Shown here in pieces: positions 48,745 to 57,523 of a stretch of DNA of 64,000 bases. Positions within the stretch are counted from its first letter, which is position 1, and every line of letters begins with the position of its first letter. The position numbers and the translations under genes are program-made. The DNA is from Candidatus Woesearchaeota archaeon (lineage in GTDB: Archaea; Nanobdellota; Nanobdellia; Woesearchaeales; GW2011-AR4): the NCBI GenBank assembly GCA_016180235.1, contig JACPBQ010000005.1, forward strand, positions 35,873 through 99,872, given 5' to 3'. Below the pieces are notes generated by a model. The model worked only from the letters and a program-made list of their open reading frames with translations. It made no database searches and was not told the DNA's origin.

Positions 48745-49173
48745 TCATTTCCTTTCCGGAACAATAATCCATGCAACTATATAAGCTAATATTGCGCCTC
48801 CGAAGCTAAGGAATACCAATAATAACCATATGAGCCTTATGACTGTAGGGTCTATTTCAAGGTACTCCCCTATGCCTCCGCAGACTCCTGCTATGATGCG
48901 GTTTTTAGAGCTCCTGAACAGCTTTTTCCCTTTTATCTGCTTTTCTTTCGGCAATTTAGCACCTCCGGGTTTTGAAAAGATGAAATACAGCAAGGCTCCA
49001 AGCACGCTAAACAGCACTAGGACAATCATCCATAATAATTTTTCAGGCATGCTCATCCTCGATGCCAGGCAATGGATCATCGCCCAAACCCAAAAAACAA
49101 GCAGCAGGATGACCAGCAAAATAATAAAAACAACTATCCACAGCGGAAAAAATACGAATGCTGATATTCCCAT
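48745..49173 (-). CDS. PspC-domain membrane protein with PLDc_N-like N-terminus
   Basis: KLFRSSKNRIIAGVCGGIGEYLEIDPTVIRLIWLLLVF. Confidence 0.92.
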   Translation of the reverse strand: MGISAFVFFPLWIVVFIILLVILLLVFWVWAMIHCLASRMSMPEKLLWMIVLVLFSVLGALLYFIFSKPGGAKLPKEKQIKGKKLFRSSKNRIIAGVCGGIGEYLEIDPTVIRLIWLLLVFLSFGGAILAYIVAWIIVPERK

Positions 49174-49174
49174 T

Positions 49175-50278
49175 TTAAAGCACTATGTAAGGCTTGAGCT
49201 TTATCTTTAAGGATTCCTCTATGTTTTTCTCATCCAGGGACGTAGTGTAAACGAGCTTTTTCTTTTTCTTGTCGTACTGCTTTATCCTGAATTTCATCAG
49301 TTTCTGATAATCCTTGATATAATCATATTTGAAATGCTCCAGGTACAGGTCAAGCTTTGGGATGAAGAAAGAGGCCTTAAAGTCATCCTTGTCTGCCCAG
49401 GCTACAGCAGCGTTGTACTGGAATATGAGGTTATTGTCAAAAAGGAAGTTGGCAACGGCCATTTCCGCGCTGTTGCTCACCAAATGGCCTGTCTTTGTCT
49501 TGAACTTCAGGTCGGAATCCGGGATTTTTGAATGCTTTATCTCCACGCCTTTCTCCATCTTTATGTCATCAAACAAGGCTATGCCTTCCTTGTTCCCGTA
49601 ATTTTTTTCTATCATTATGACATTGTCAAAGGAAAGCATGGCATCTTTGACAAGCCCCATCAGAATCTCAATATGGCCTTTCTTGTACCATGAATCTGCA
49701 TTGCGATTGTCTATTTCAGCGGCTTTTGCAAAGCATTCATGGGCTTTCTCAAGCAGATTCTGCTTCTCATCCATTTTTTTCAAAGTTTCCAAAGTGCTGT
49801 CATCAATGTCAAACTCAGATTCCATCCTTGTCTTGTATGTTTCATCGTCTCCCTTAAGTATCTGCTTTGCCAGATAAAATGAGTTTCCCTTGCCCATCAG
49901 GGCCTTTACCTTGTTTTCATTGTCAACATTGCCTATTCCCAATGCCTTGTCAAAAAACGCTATAGAATCCTTGAATTTGTTCATATAAGAGTATGAAGCT
50001 GCTATGTTATAATAGATTTTAAAGAAAAATTCTGCGGGCTTTTTGAACATGAGCTCCTTTTCGTTATAGGGGAAGATTTCCAAAGCCTTGTTGTATTCAT
50101 TTATGGCATGCTTGTACTGCTTCAAATGGGCTAACCTGTCAGCTTCCTTCTTTATCTGCTCTGCCTTCATCATATCTTCTGATTCCCTGTAGCTTTCCAG
50201 CTTTTCCTGCTCTGCACGCTCCTCTTCTTTCCTCTTTCTTCTCTCTTCCAAAGCTTTCTTAATCCTGCCAATTACCAT
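49175..50278 (-). CDS. TPR-repeat protein
   Basis: YKHAINEYNKALEIFPYNEKE, FKDSIAFFDKALGIG, AHECFAKAAEIDNRNADSWYKKGHIEI. Confidence 0.82.
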   Translation of the reverse strand: MVIGRIKKALEERRKRKEEERAEQEKLESYRESEDMMKAEQIKKEADRLAHLKQYKHAINEYNKALEIFPYNEKELMFKKPAEFFFKIYYNIAASYSYMNKFKDSIAFFDKALGIGNVDNENKVKALMGKGNSFYLAKQILKGDDETYKTRMESEFDIDDSTLETLKKMDEKQNLLEKAHECFAKAAEIDNRNADSWYKKGHIEILMGLVKDAMLSFDNVIMIEKNYGNKEGIALFDDIKMEKGVEIKHSKIPDSDLKFKTKTGHLVSNSAEMAVANFLFDNNLIFQYNAAVAWADKDDFKASFFIPKLDLYLEHFKYDYIKDYQKLMKFRIKQYDKKKKKLVYTTSLDEKNIEESLKIKLKPYIVL

Positions 50279-50330
50279 TTTATAGTAATTTCACAACAAG
50301 GGAATATATAAATTTTTGTTTTTCGGCAAA

Positions 50331-50494
50331 TCATAAAAATCCGCAAAAGTGCCCTACTCAGCCCTAAAGGGCTGAGTTTGATGAGCACTTTTATCTATAG
50401 CGGATTTTTAGGATGCAAAGAAATCCTATAAGGATTTCTTGCACAAGAAATGCTTTGCATTTCTTTGTGCCATAAATGGCGTGGTTTTAAACCC
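50331..50494. repeat. Nested-palindrome repeat, family A copy 3
   Basis: Near-identical to copy 2 from TCATAAAAATCCGC to GTGGTTTTAAACCC, then diverges. Confidence 0.85.
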
Positions 50495-50496
50495 AG

Positions 50497-50730
50497 ATAG
50501 GGATAGATGTATATACTCTGGAGCTGATTTATGACGTCAAGGTTGAGGATGGGAAGGCTAAAATATTAATGACGCTGACAACTCCAATGTGCCCTTACGG
50601 GCCCATGCTTATTGAGGAGATAAAGTCAAAGGTTTCTGGCATAAAAGGCATCAAAGAAGTTGAGGTTGAGGTCACTTTTGATCCTCCGTGGGAGCCTTCT
50701 GAGCAGCTAAGGGCAACTTTAGGGGTTTAA
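50497..50730 (+). pseudogene. DUF59/MIP18 (SufT/PaaD-like) protein, 5'-truncated
   Basis: Frame reads IGIDVYTLELIYDVKVEDGKAKILMTLTTPMCPYGPMLIEEIKSKVSGIKGIKEVEVEVTFDPPWEPSEQLRATLGV*, with TAA just upstream inside the repeat and no start codon before IGID. Confidence 0.8.
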
Positions 50731-51170
50731 ACCTTCTTTTGGTAAATTGTGTAAACTGGGCCGAATCCTAACTTTTCATGAAATCCAACAGAATTCTTAT
50801 TTGCATCAAATACATCAATAATTATTTTTTTAAATCCTTTCTTTTTTGCTATTTTAAAGGCATCATTGTATAATAACTTTCCTAATCCTTTACCCCTATA
50901 ATTTTGATTGACATATATTAAATCTACCCAAAAGAATTTTTCATAAATATACATTAGTTTGAAATCTGTTCTAAAGTATAAGAAAGCAACAGGCTTTCCT
51001 TTATCTTCAACAATCCTAATATTCTTTTTTCTTATAGCTTCTCTAAATTCTTTTTTATCTGATGGTCTTGCTTTAATATCTTTTTTAGGACGATTTTCAA
51101 GAATTCTATTTTTTTCTAAACTTTCAATGAGAAAATCAAAATCACTTTTTATTGTGTATCTAATTTTCAT
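50727..51170 (-). CDS. GNAT-family N-acetyltransferase
   Basis: VDLIYVNQNYRGKGLGKLLYNDAFKIAKKKGFKKIIIDVFDANKNSVGFHEKLGF. Confidence 0.9.
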   Translation of the reverse strand: MKIRYTIKSDFDFLIESLEKNRILENRPKKDIKARPSDKKEFREAIRKKNIRIVEDKGKPVAFLYFRTDFKLMYIYEKFFWVDLIYVNQNYRGKGLGKLLYNDAFKIAKKKGFKKIIIDVFDANKNSVGFHEKLGFGPVYTIYQKKV

Positions 51171-51216
51171 AGTAATAATTTATATTTTAATCTATTTAAA
51201 TAGTTAATGATTGTTT

Positions 51217-52290
51217 TTAGAACTCAGTCAGTTTCTTAGTCTTGGTAGCGTATTTTACTATTGTGGTGTTGCCGTCCTTGCCGCCAGATGTCTTTTTGAC
51301 ATTTATGAACTTGTTTTTTTCCAGTTTTTCAATCTTCCTCTGGAAGCTCTTGTAAACCAATTTGCCACCTTGCTCCCGGTAGGTGCTGTATAGGTCTCCA
51401 ATCTTCTTCTCGGAATTGCTTTTTATCATGCTTAAAATGGACTGCTCGTCTGGGGTCAGGTCAGCGCTTTTTTTTATTGTAAAATTGCCGGCTTTTTTCA
51501 GGGCTTCTTCGGCATATTGCAGGGTTATTTTCCTTGATGATTTGTCCTCTGCCATGTTTGCCGCTTCCCTCATAAGGTATAATCCTGCCCTCATGTCCTC
51601 TGCTTCTGCTGTTTTTTTCACTATCAATTCAAAAGCATCCTTTTCCCAGACATTAGGGACAAAGGCGTAATCCATGCGCTGCCCGAGAATATCCCTGGTT
51701 TCTTCAAGATTGTACGGCTTGAATTCAAGGGTTTCTGACATCAGCCTTGACTTGACGCGGTCATCAAGGTCGTCAAACCATCCCTGGTAGTTTGTTATCA
51801 AAATAACCGATTTCCTGTATATCTCCTCAAGGATAGAGTAAAGGAAATCATACTCCTCTAATTTATCCACTTCATCAAATGCAAAAACGATTGATTTTTT
51901 GTTTGCTATTGCCTTTATTATTTCGAAAAGCTCTTCTGTCCGCTTGTTATGTGTTAATTTATAGCCAAGCTGCTCGCATATGTCCACTATAATCTTGAAA
52001 GTGGTGTTTTTCTGCCAGCAGTTTATGTAAATCGGGGTGACTTCATCTGTCTCCTCTTCCAGCTCGTTGATTACATGCCTGATAGCAGCTGTTTTTCCTA
52101 TTCCAGGGGCTCCAAAAACAAAGACGTTTTTTCCGTTTTTTCCCATCAACAGGGGCTTTACGCATGCTGCTATGTACCTCTGCTGATTTTCCCTGTGCGG
52201 CAATAGCTTTGGCAGGAAAGAATAATCCAGTGCCATCTCATTCCTGAAAAGAGATTCGTCTGAGCCTAGCATGTCCTTAAAGAGAGCCAT
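51217..52290 (-). CDS. Orc1/Cdc6-family AAA+ ATPase
   Basis: LLPHRENQQRYIAACVKPLL, VFGAPGIGKTAAIRHV, IVFAFDEVDKL; C-terminal WH. Confidence 0.87.
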   Translation of the reverse strand: MALFKDMLGSDESLFRNEMALDYSFLPKLLPHRENQQRYIAACVKPLLMGKNGKNVFVFGAPGIGKTAAIRHVINELEEETDEVTPIYINCWQKNTTFKIIVDICEQLGYKLTHNKRTEELFEIIKAIANKKSIVFAFDEVDKLEEYDFLYSILEEIYRKSVILITNYQGWFDDLDDRVKSRLMSETLEFKPYNLEETRDILGQRMDYAFVPNVWEKDAFELIVKKTAEAEDMRAGLYLMREAANMAEDKSSRKITLQYAEEALKKAGNFTIKKSADLTPDEQSILSMIKSNSEKKIGDLYSTYREQGGKLVYKSFQRKIEKLEKNKFINVKKTSGGKDGNTTIVKYATKTKKLTEF

Positions 52291-52544
52291 TAAACCACCT
52301 TAAAGGGCATATTGGGATTATGGTATTTTTATGTGTTTTGGTTTTTTATAAGGGATTTAATAGGGATATAATCAAAAATCATTCCCTCAAATTCTAGGCT
52401 CGGCGCAGTGAATTGCGAGCGACTCGCTAAAAAGGCGCTCGTCGCATCTCAATGGCCTCGCATTTATTTGGATGTACCACATTAAGAACACGTTCGCATT
52501 GGCTCGTGCATTTATGTTTGATGTTAATAACAGGCTTATGGTAT

Positions 52545-53021
52545 CTATTCCCTTACGCACTTATCACCGCTGCAGACATAGCCTTCATTGCAGCCGCAGA
52601 GGTTGCAGTTGAAAACCAAGTTTCCATTGTCGCAGAATTTTCCATTCAAGAATGAGCATTCTCCGTATATTGAGCCGTCAGCGCATTTTTCTATCGGAGC
52701 ACATGTCCCGAACTCTGTGCAAGTCTGCCCTTCATTGCAGCCGCATTCAGTGCATTTATAGACTAAATTTCCGTCATCGCAATATAACGGCTTGGTGTTT
52801 GAGCAGGAATCATGCGGAATATCCCCAACGCATGAATTTCCAATATCGTTATTTTCATTAAACTCAATATCCTCCTGATTGTTCATTTCCGCTAAATTAT
52901 CCTGCTGATTTACAACAAAACCTGTTGTTTTCGGCTCTGAAAAAAACAAGGCCATTATAGAAACAAACATAAGCAAAGCGAGCAGAATTCCATAGAAATT
53001 TGATTTTTTGCTTAATGCCAT
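52545..53021 (-). CDS. Secreted/membrane-anchored Cys-rich repeat protein
   Basis: N-terminal TM; repeats CDDGNLVYKCTECGCNEGQTC and CDNGNLVFNCNLCGCNEGYVC. Confidence 0.65.
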   Translation of the reverse strand: MALSKKSNFYGILLALLMFVSIMALFFSEPKTTGFVVNQQDNLAEMNNQEDIEFNENNDIGNSCVGDIPHDSCSNTKPLYCDDGNLVYKCTECGCNEGQTCTEFGTCAPIEKCADGSIYGECSFLNGKFCDNGNLVFNCNLCGCNEGYVCSGDKCVRE

Positions 53022-53031
53022 TGTAGCCAGA

Positions 53032-54333
53032 TCATTGCTTTTTGTTGTTTGAATTATTTCTTTTTCCTATAGCCTTAATGCCGTTCATGTAAGGGACCAA
53101 AACGTCAGGTACTTTAATGCTGCCATCTTTCTGCTGGCAGTTTTCCAGTATTGCCCTTAAAGCCCTTGAAGTTGCAATAGCTGTTGAGTTCAGTGTATGC
53201 GCATATTCCTTTTCGCTGCCTTTCTGGTATTTTATATTCAGCCTTGCTGCCTGGTAAGCGGTGCAGTTTGAGCACGAAACTGCTTCCTTGTACTCTTTCT
53301 CCCTGGGCATGTAAACTTCAAGGTCATATTTTTTTGCAGCCACTATTCCAATATCTCCTGTGCACACGCTTACAATCCTGTAAGGCAATTTTAATTTCTG
53401 GAACAATTCTTCTGCATTTTTTATCAGCTCTTCATGTATTTTCCAGCTTTCTTCCGGCTTTGAAAAGACAAACTGCTCAACCTTGTTGAATTGGTGGACC
53501 CTGAACAAGCCTTTTTCGTCTATGCCGTGGCTGCCTATCTCTTTCCTGAAGCAAGCGCTTACACCAACATACCTTAAAGGCAAATCATCTTCGTTAAAAA
53601 TATAATTCTGGTACAGGGCTGCAACCGAATGCTCTGATGTCGCTATCAGATAAAGGTCTTCGTTCTCTATCTTGTACATCATTGTCTCAAAGTCCTTCAG
53701 GTCTGTAACGCCTTCATACGGCTTTCTCCTGAGCATCAAGGGGACCTGGGCCAAAATAAACCCTTTTTTAACCAGAATATCCACGGCAAACCTCTGCAAG
53801 GCCAGCTCCATCAAGGCCAATTCGTTGAATAAATAATAAAAGCCTCGCCCGGAGACTTTTGCCGCATTGTCAAAATCGCCAAGGTTCAAAGTTTCTATCA
53901 AGCTGCCGTGGTCTTTTAACTTAAAATCAAATTTTTTAATTTCGCCCCATTTCCTCACAACCTTGTTTTCAGAATCATCCTTGCCTACAGGGACGGATTC
54001 ATGAAGAATGTTAGGCAGCCTCATCAGGTAATAGCTGATTTTTTCCCTTAATTCCTCAACCCTGGAAGCAAGCTCTTTTACTTTTTGCGGAAGCTCGCCG
54101 GCTTCCCTGACTTTTGCCTTTATGTCTTTGCCCTGCTTCTTTAATTCGTTTATTTCCTCCGTTATTAAATTTCTTTTATGCCTCAGCTCCTGCTCTTTCT
54201 GCAACAGCTTGAGGTATTCCTCATCCTTTTTAATCAAGTCATCAAGCCATTTTATTTTTTCCGTGTCGTTCCTTTTCTTGAGATCCTTTCTTACAATATC
54301 AGGATTTTCCCTTATGAATTTAATGTCAAGCAT
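53032..54333 (-). CDS. serS: Seryl-tRNA synthetase
   Basis: MLDIKFIRENPDIVRKDLKKRN, FRKEIGSHGIDEKGLFRVHQFNKVEQF, NSTAIATSRALRAILEN. Confidence 0.97.
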   Translation of the reverse strand: MLDIKFIRENPDIVRKDLKKRNDTEKIKWLDDLIKKDEEYLKLLQKEQELRHKRNLITEEINELKKQGKDIKAKVREAGELPQKVKELASRVEELREKISYYLMRLPNILHESVPVGKDDSENKVVRKWGEIKKFDFKLKDHGSLIETLNLGDFDNAAKVSGRGFYYLFNELALMELALQRFAVDILVKKGFILAQVPLMLRRKPYEGVTDLKDFETMMYKIENEDLYLIATSEHSVAALYQNYIFNEDDLPLRYVGVSACFRKEIGSHGIDEKGLFRVHQFNKVEQFVFSKPEESWKIHEELIKNAEELFQKLKLPYRIVSVCTGDIGIVAAKKYDLEVYMPREKEYKEAVSCSNCTAYQAARLNIKYQKGSEKEYAHTLNSTAIATSRALRAILENCQQKDGSIKVPDVLVPYMNGIKAIGKRNNSNNKKQ

Positions 54334-54378
54334 AAGCCTGAATACTAAAGAAGTGTATAAAAATGTTTCTGAAAGGAA

Positions 54379-55467
54379 CTATGCTGCAAATCGTTTTTCT
54401 AAAGGTACTCCATTATCATTTAAAGGTACTCTTTGAAGAGCAATTATCAGCATAGCATGAGCCCAAGCTAGCGGAATATTTTTATTAGGTGTTCCTGTAT
54501 CTGCATAATACAATTCAGGTAATTCACCTCCTTCATTGAGAAGTCCAACTGTTTTTCTTAAATAATGTAAAGCTTGTTGTGGTTTGCCCGTCAGAGAATG
54601 AGCTATAGCAATCCATGGCAATCCCATAGACCACCTAGCCTCCTCACCTCTATTGTCATAATCATCGCCCAAAAACCGAACAACCCCATTTTCTTTTACA
54701 AGGCTACGTTCTATATTGTCCAAAATGGTTGTTGTCCGTTGTCCTGCCAAAATATTATAAGGGTACATTAATGAGAGCAATGCCATATCAACTTCCCTTC
54801 CTTCTGATTCTCGTGGCAGCAACCTATCAAGAGTGGCATACCCATTTGCTATTAGGTTGCTGTCTACTGGTATTATACGCTGTAAAGCTGACAGTCCACC
54901 CACACATGCACCAATAGAAGAAGCATGCAGGTCATGACCAACTTCCCACATCCCCTGATCTTTATCGTGCCAGTATTGTATGCTTACAAGGTAATCAACT
55001 AGCTTACCTAAAATTCTTCTGTCATGTTCATTTCTTAACACCTTTATTCCCCTAGACTCTAAATCTGCTATCTCAAACATCATTACTCCAATCGAGTCAT
55101 TTTGACTGTTGCCCCATTCGCCTGGAATTTCTTCGAGGGTGTGTGGGTTATATCTGGGATGAATATATTGGTGTGCACTCTGAGGCTTTTCTCTTATGGC
55201 TGAACCTATCTTGGATTCATGCTTTAGAAGGATATCAAGCAATGACTGTAAGGTCCTTACCGCTTCTTTGGGATGTCCAGCAGCGTCAAGCCCCATTGCA
55301 ACATAAGCATTGTCCCTGATCCAAACTTTATCATATCCATTTACTGAATTAGCAGATGCTGCAAAAAGTCCATTGGGGTACCTCATAGGTATTAGTATAG
55401 CGACTGATTGCATTACTAATTCTTTCGTATATACCGGGTTTACAAATCCTGGAATAATATACATCAC
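54379..55467 (-). CDS. GH15-like/glucoamylase-phosphorylase kinase fold protein
   Basis: NGYDKVWIRDNAYVAMGLDAAG, GNSQNDSIGVMMFEIADL. Confidence 0.82.
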   Translation of the reverse strand: MMYIIPGFVNPVYTKELVMQSVAILIPMRYPNGLFAASANSVNGYDKVWIRDNAYVAMGLDAAGHPKEAVRTLQSLLDILLKHESKIGSAIREKPQSAHQYIHPRYNPHTLEEIPGEWGNSQNDSIGVMMFEIADLESRGIKVLRNEHDRRILGKLVDYLVSIQYWHDKDQGMWEVGHDLHASSIGACVGGLSALQRIIPVDSNLIANGYATLDRLLPRESEGREVDMALLSLMYPYNILAGQRTTTILDNIERSLVKENGVVRFLGDDYDNRGEEARWSMGLPWIAIAHSLTGKPQQALHYLRKTVGLLNEGGELPELYYADTGTPNKNIPLAWAHAMLIIALQRVPLNDNGVPLEKRFAA

Positions 55468-55554
55468 CAGTTAAGAGTTGAGTATTTTACGATATCACTT
55501 ATTAATAAATTTTTTGTTTCGCAAAATATTTTAAAAGAATAACTAAAATAAAAC

Positions 55555-57414
55555 TCAAACCATTAGCCTAACCTTTTCCCCCTTTTTCATAGCATCCAAA
55601 ATCATCTTTCCTATATTGTTGTGCTTTTTTATCTTAATTAATCCTGTCTTGCCGGCCTTGGCTGTAAGCAGCAGATTGTCTCCAAGGTAAACATTGATGT
55701 CCTTGTGCTGCATCCTGATGCCCAGATCAAAAAGCAGGCTGTTTTTTTTCGTGTTTAATTCGTAATGGACTTCTTCCTGTGATTTTGCTTCTGGGGCTTT
55801 CTGGCTGCTGCTTCCAAGCTCCTGGACATCAATGCTCATGCCAAGCTTTTTTTCAATCTCCGATATGTTCTTTCCCTGCTTCCCAATAATTTTTGCAATA
55901 TCTCTCTCAGGAACGTAGACAATGCATTTATTGTCGCTTAAAACTTCAACCTGAGCTTCCCTTGAGTATTTCCTGAATTCATCTTCTATCGATGAAGCGG
56001 CAAGCTTGTGGACCCCTCTTGATGCTGCGCCTGTTTCCTGCACAGGGATTACGACTGTCTGCTCACCATAGCTGTAGATTTCATATTCCAGCTTTCCTGT
56101 CTCAAAATCGTTAACTACAACGACCGGCCTTGCAAGATCGGCTTCTGTCATTCCTGACGGAACTTTTACAGTCATCTTCAATGAAAGCACTTTATTGATG
56201 AAGCCGTTTTTTATGAAAACCACAGTGTCAATGACCTGAGGGATTACTCCCATCTCTATTCTTCCGATAAACCTCTGTATGGCATCTATGGGGTTGGTTG
56301 CATGCACTACACCGACCATGCCTACGCCAGCAAGCCTCAAATCTGCAAACAATTCGAAATCCTTTGTATTGCGCATCTCATCAAATATAGTATAATCCGG
56401 CCTTGACAGCAATAATATGTCATGTATTTCCTGGGCATCCCCGTGGCTTATTGCATACTGGGTTATGTTATCAGACAGAATTAAGTCGCGAGGGGCCTCA
56501 ACCGTCTTTACTATTTTTTCCCTGGAAGCGTAAAATTCGCATAAAGCCTGCGCAAGGGTTGATTTTCCCATGCCTGGACTGCCCGCTATAAGCACACCTT
56601 CTGCCTGATCACAGATTCTTTTCATAAGCTTTTCCGACAGCTTATAATCCTCTAAACTTAATTTTTTCACAGGCCTTACGGCAGTTATTTCCCATCCGTC
56701 AGAGAATGGAGGCCTTGTTATCACAATCCTATACCTGCCCAACTGCACAATAGTGCTTCCAAAGCGCTCTATCTCGATAAAGCTATCCCGCCTTAATTTT
56801 GAGTCTTCTATAATTTCGCGGCTTATCTCCTGGATTTCTTCCTGGCTAAGCACTTTTTTTCTTAAAGCCTTAAATTCCCATTTTCCGGGCATTCCTTTCT
56901 TTGCATAAGGCATCACATTTTCCCTTAAATGGACAGACATAGTTATCTCATCGAAGAATTTTTCGAGCTTAAGCTTCTTAAGGCCTTTCTCAGAAGGCCT
57001 AAAATAGACTGATTTTATGCCCCTGGCCAATGCGACTTCTGACTGCACTTTGTCTGATGTAATTAATGTGGCATCCTCATCATAAGCCAGCTGCCTTATC
57101 AAAGCGTCTATTTCACCTAAAGAAGCATGCCTTATTTCAGCTGCTCTTGGCCTTGTGCCCTTAAAAGAAAGCTCAAATCCCTTATTTTGCGTGAGCTGCT
57201 TTATCCTTTTTATTTCATCCAGCCCCAAAAAGCCGATTGCCTTGCCAAGATTTGCCTGGTGCTCCAGCTCAGCTAAAACAGCCTCATGAATTATGACCTC
57301 GTTTGCTTTAATTTCACCTTTACCTATCTTTTCCGATAAAAGGCCTTCAATTATTACAGAAGTATCGGGCACTATCCTTTCAACATTTAAGTCTTTTTTA
57401 GTTTCAGCATTCAT
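55555..57414 (-). CDS. PIN-domain plus PilT/VirB11-like ATPase plus KH protein
   Basis: IVPDTSVIIEGLLSEKI PIN, LIAGSPGMGKSTLAQAL, YTIFDEMRNTKDFELFADLRLAGVGMVGVVHA, KIIGKQGKNISEIEKKLG KH. Confidence 0.93.
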   Translation of the reverse strand: MNAETKKDLNVERIVPDTSVIIEGLLSEKIGKGEIKANEVIIHEAVLAELEHQANLGKAIGFLGLDEIKRIKQLTQNKGFELSFKGTRPRAAEIRHASLGEIDALIRQLAYDEDATLITSDKVQSEVALARGIKSVYFRPSEKGLKKLKLEKFFDEITMSVHLRENVMPYAKKGMPGKWEFKALRKKVLSQEEIQEISREIIEDSKLRRDSFIEIERFGSTIVQLGRYRIVITRPPFSDGWEITAVRPVKKLSLEDYKLSEKLMKRICDQAEGVLIAGSPGMGKSTLAQALCEFYASREKIVKTVEAPRDLILSDNITQYAISHGDAQEIHDILLLSRPDYTIFDEMRNTKDFELFADLRLAGVGMVGVVHATNPIDAIQRFIGRIEMGVIPQVIDTVVFIKNGFINKVLSLKMTVKVPSGMTEADLARPVVVVNDFETGKLEYEIYSYGEQTVVIPVQETGAASRGVHKLAASSIEDEFRKYSREAQVEVLSDNKCIVYVPERDIAKIIGKQGKNISEIEKKLGMSIDVQELGSSSQKAPEAKSQEEVHYELNTKKNSLLFDLGIRMQHKDINVYLGDNLLLTAKAGKTGLIKIKKHNNIGKMILDAMKKGEKVRLMV

Positions 57415-57523
57415 AGTTATAATTAATTTTTACTTTCTTTATAAAACTATGCATTTTTATTAAATTTCTATATTGAAAATAATATAGTTTAGCTTAATTT
57501 TATTTATTTACAATAATGAAAAT

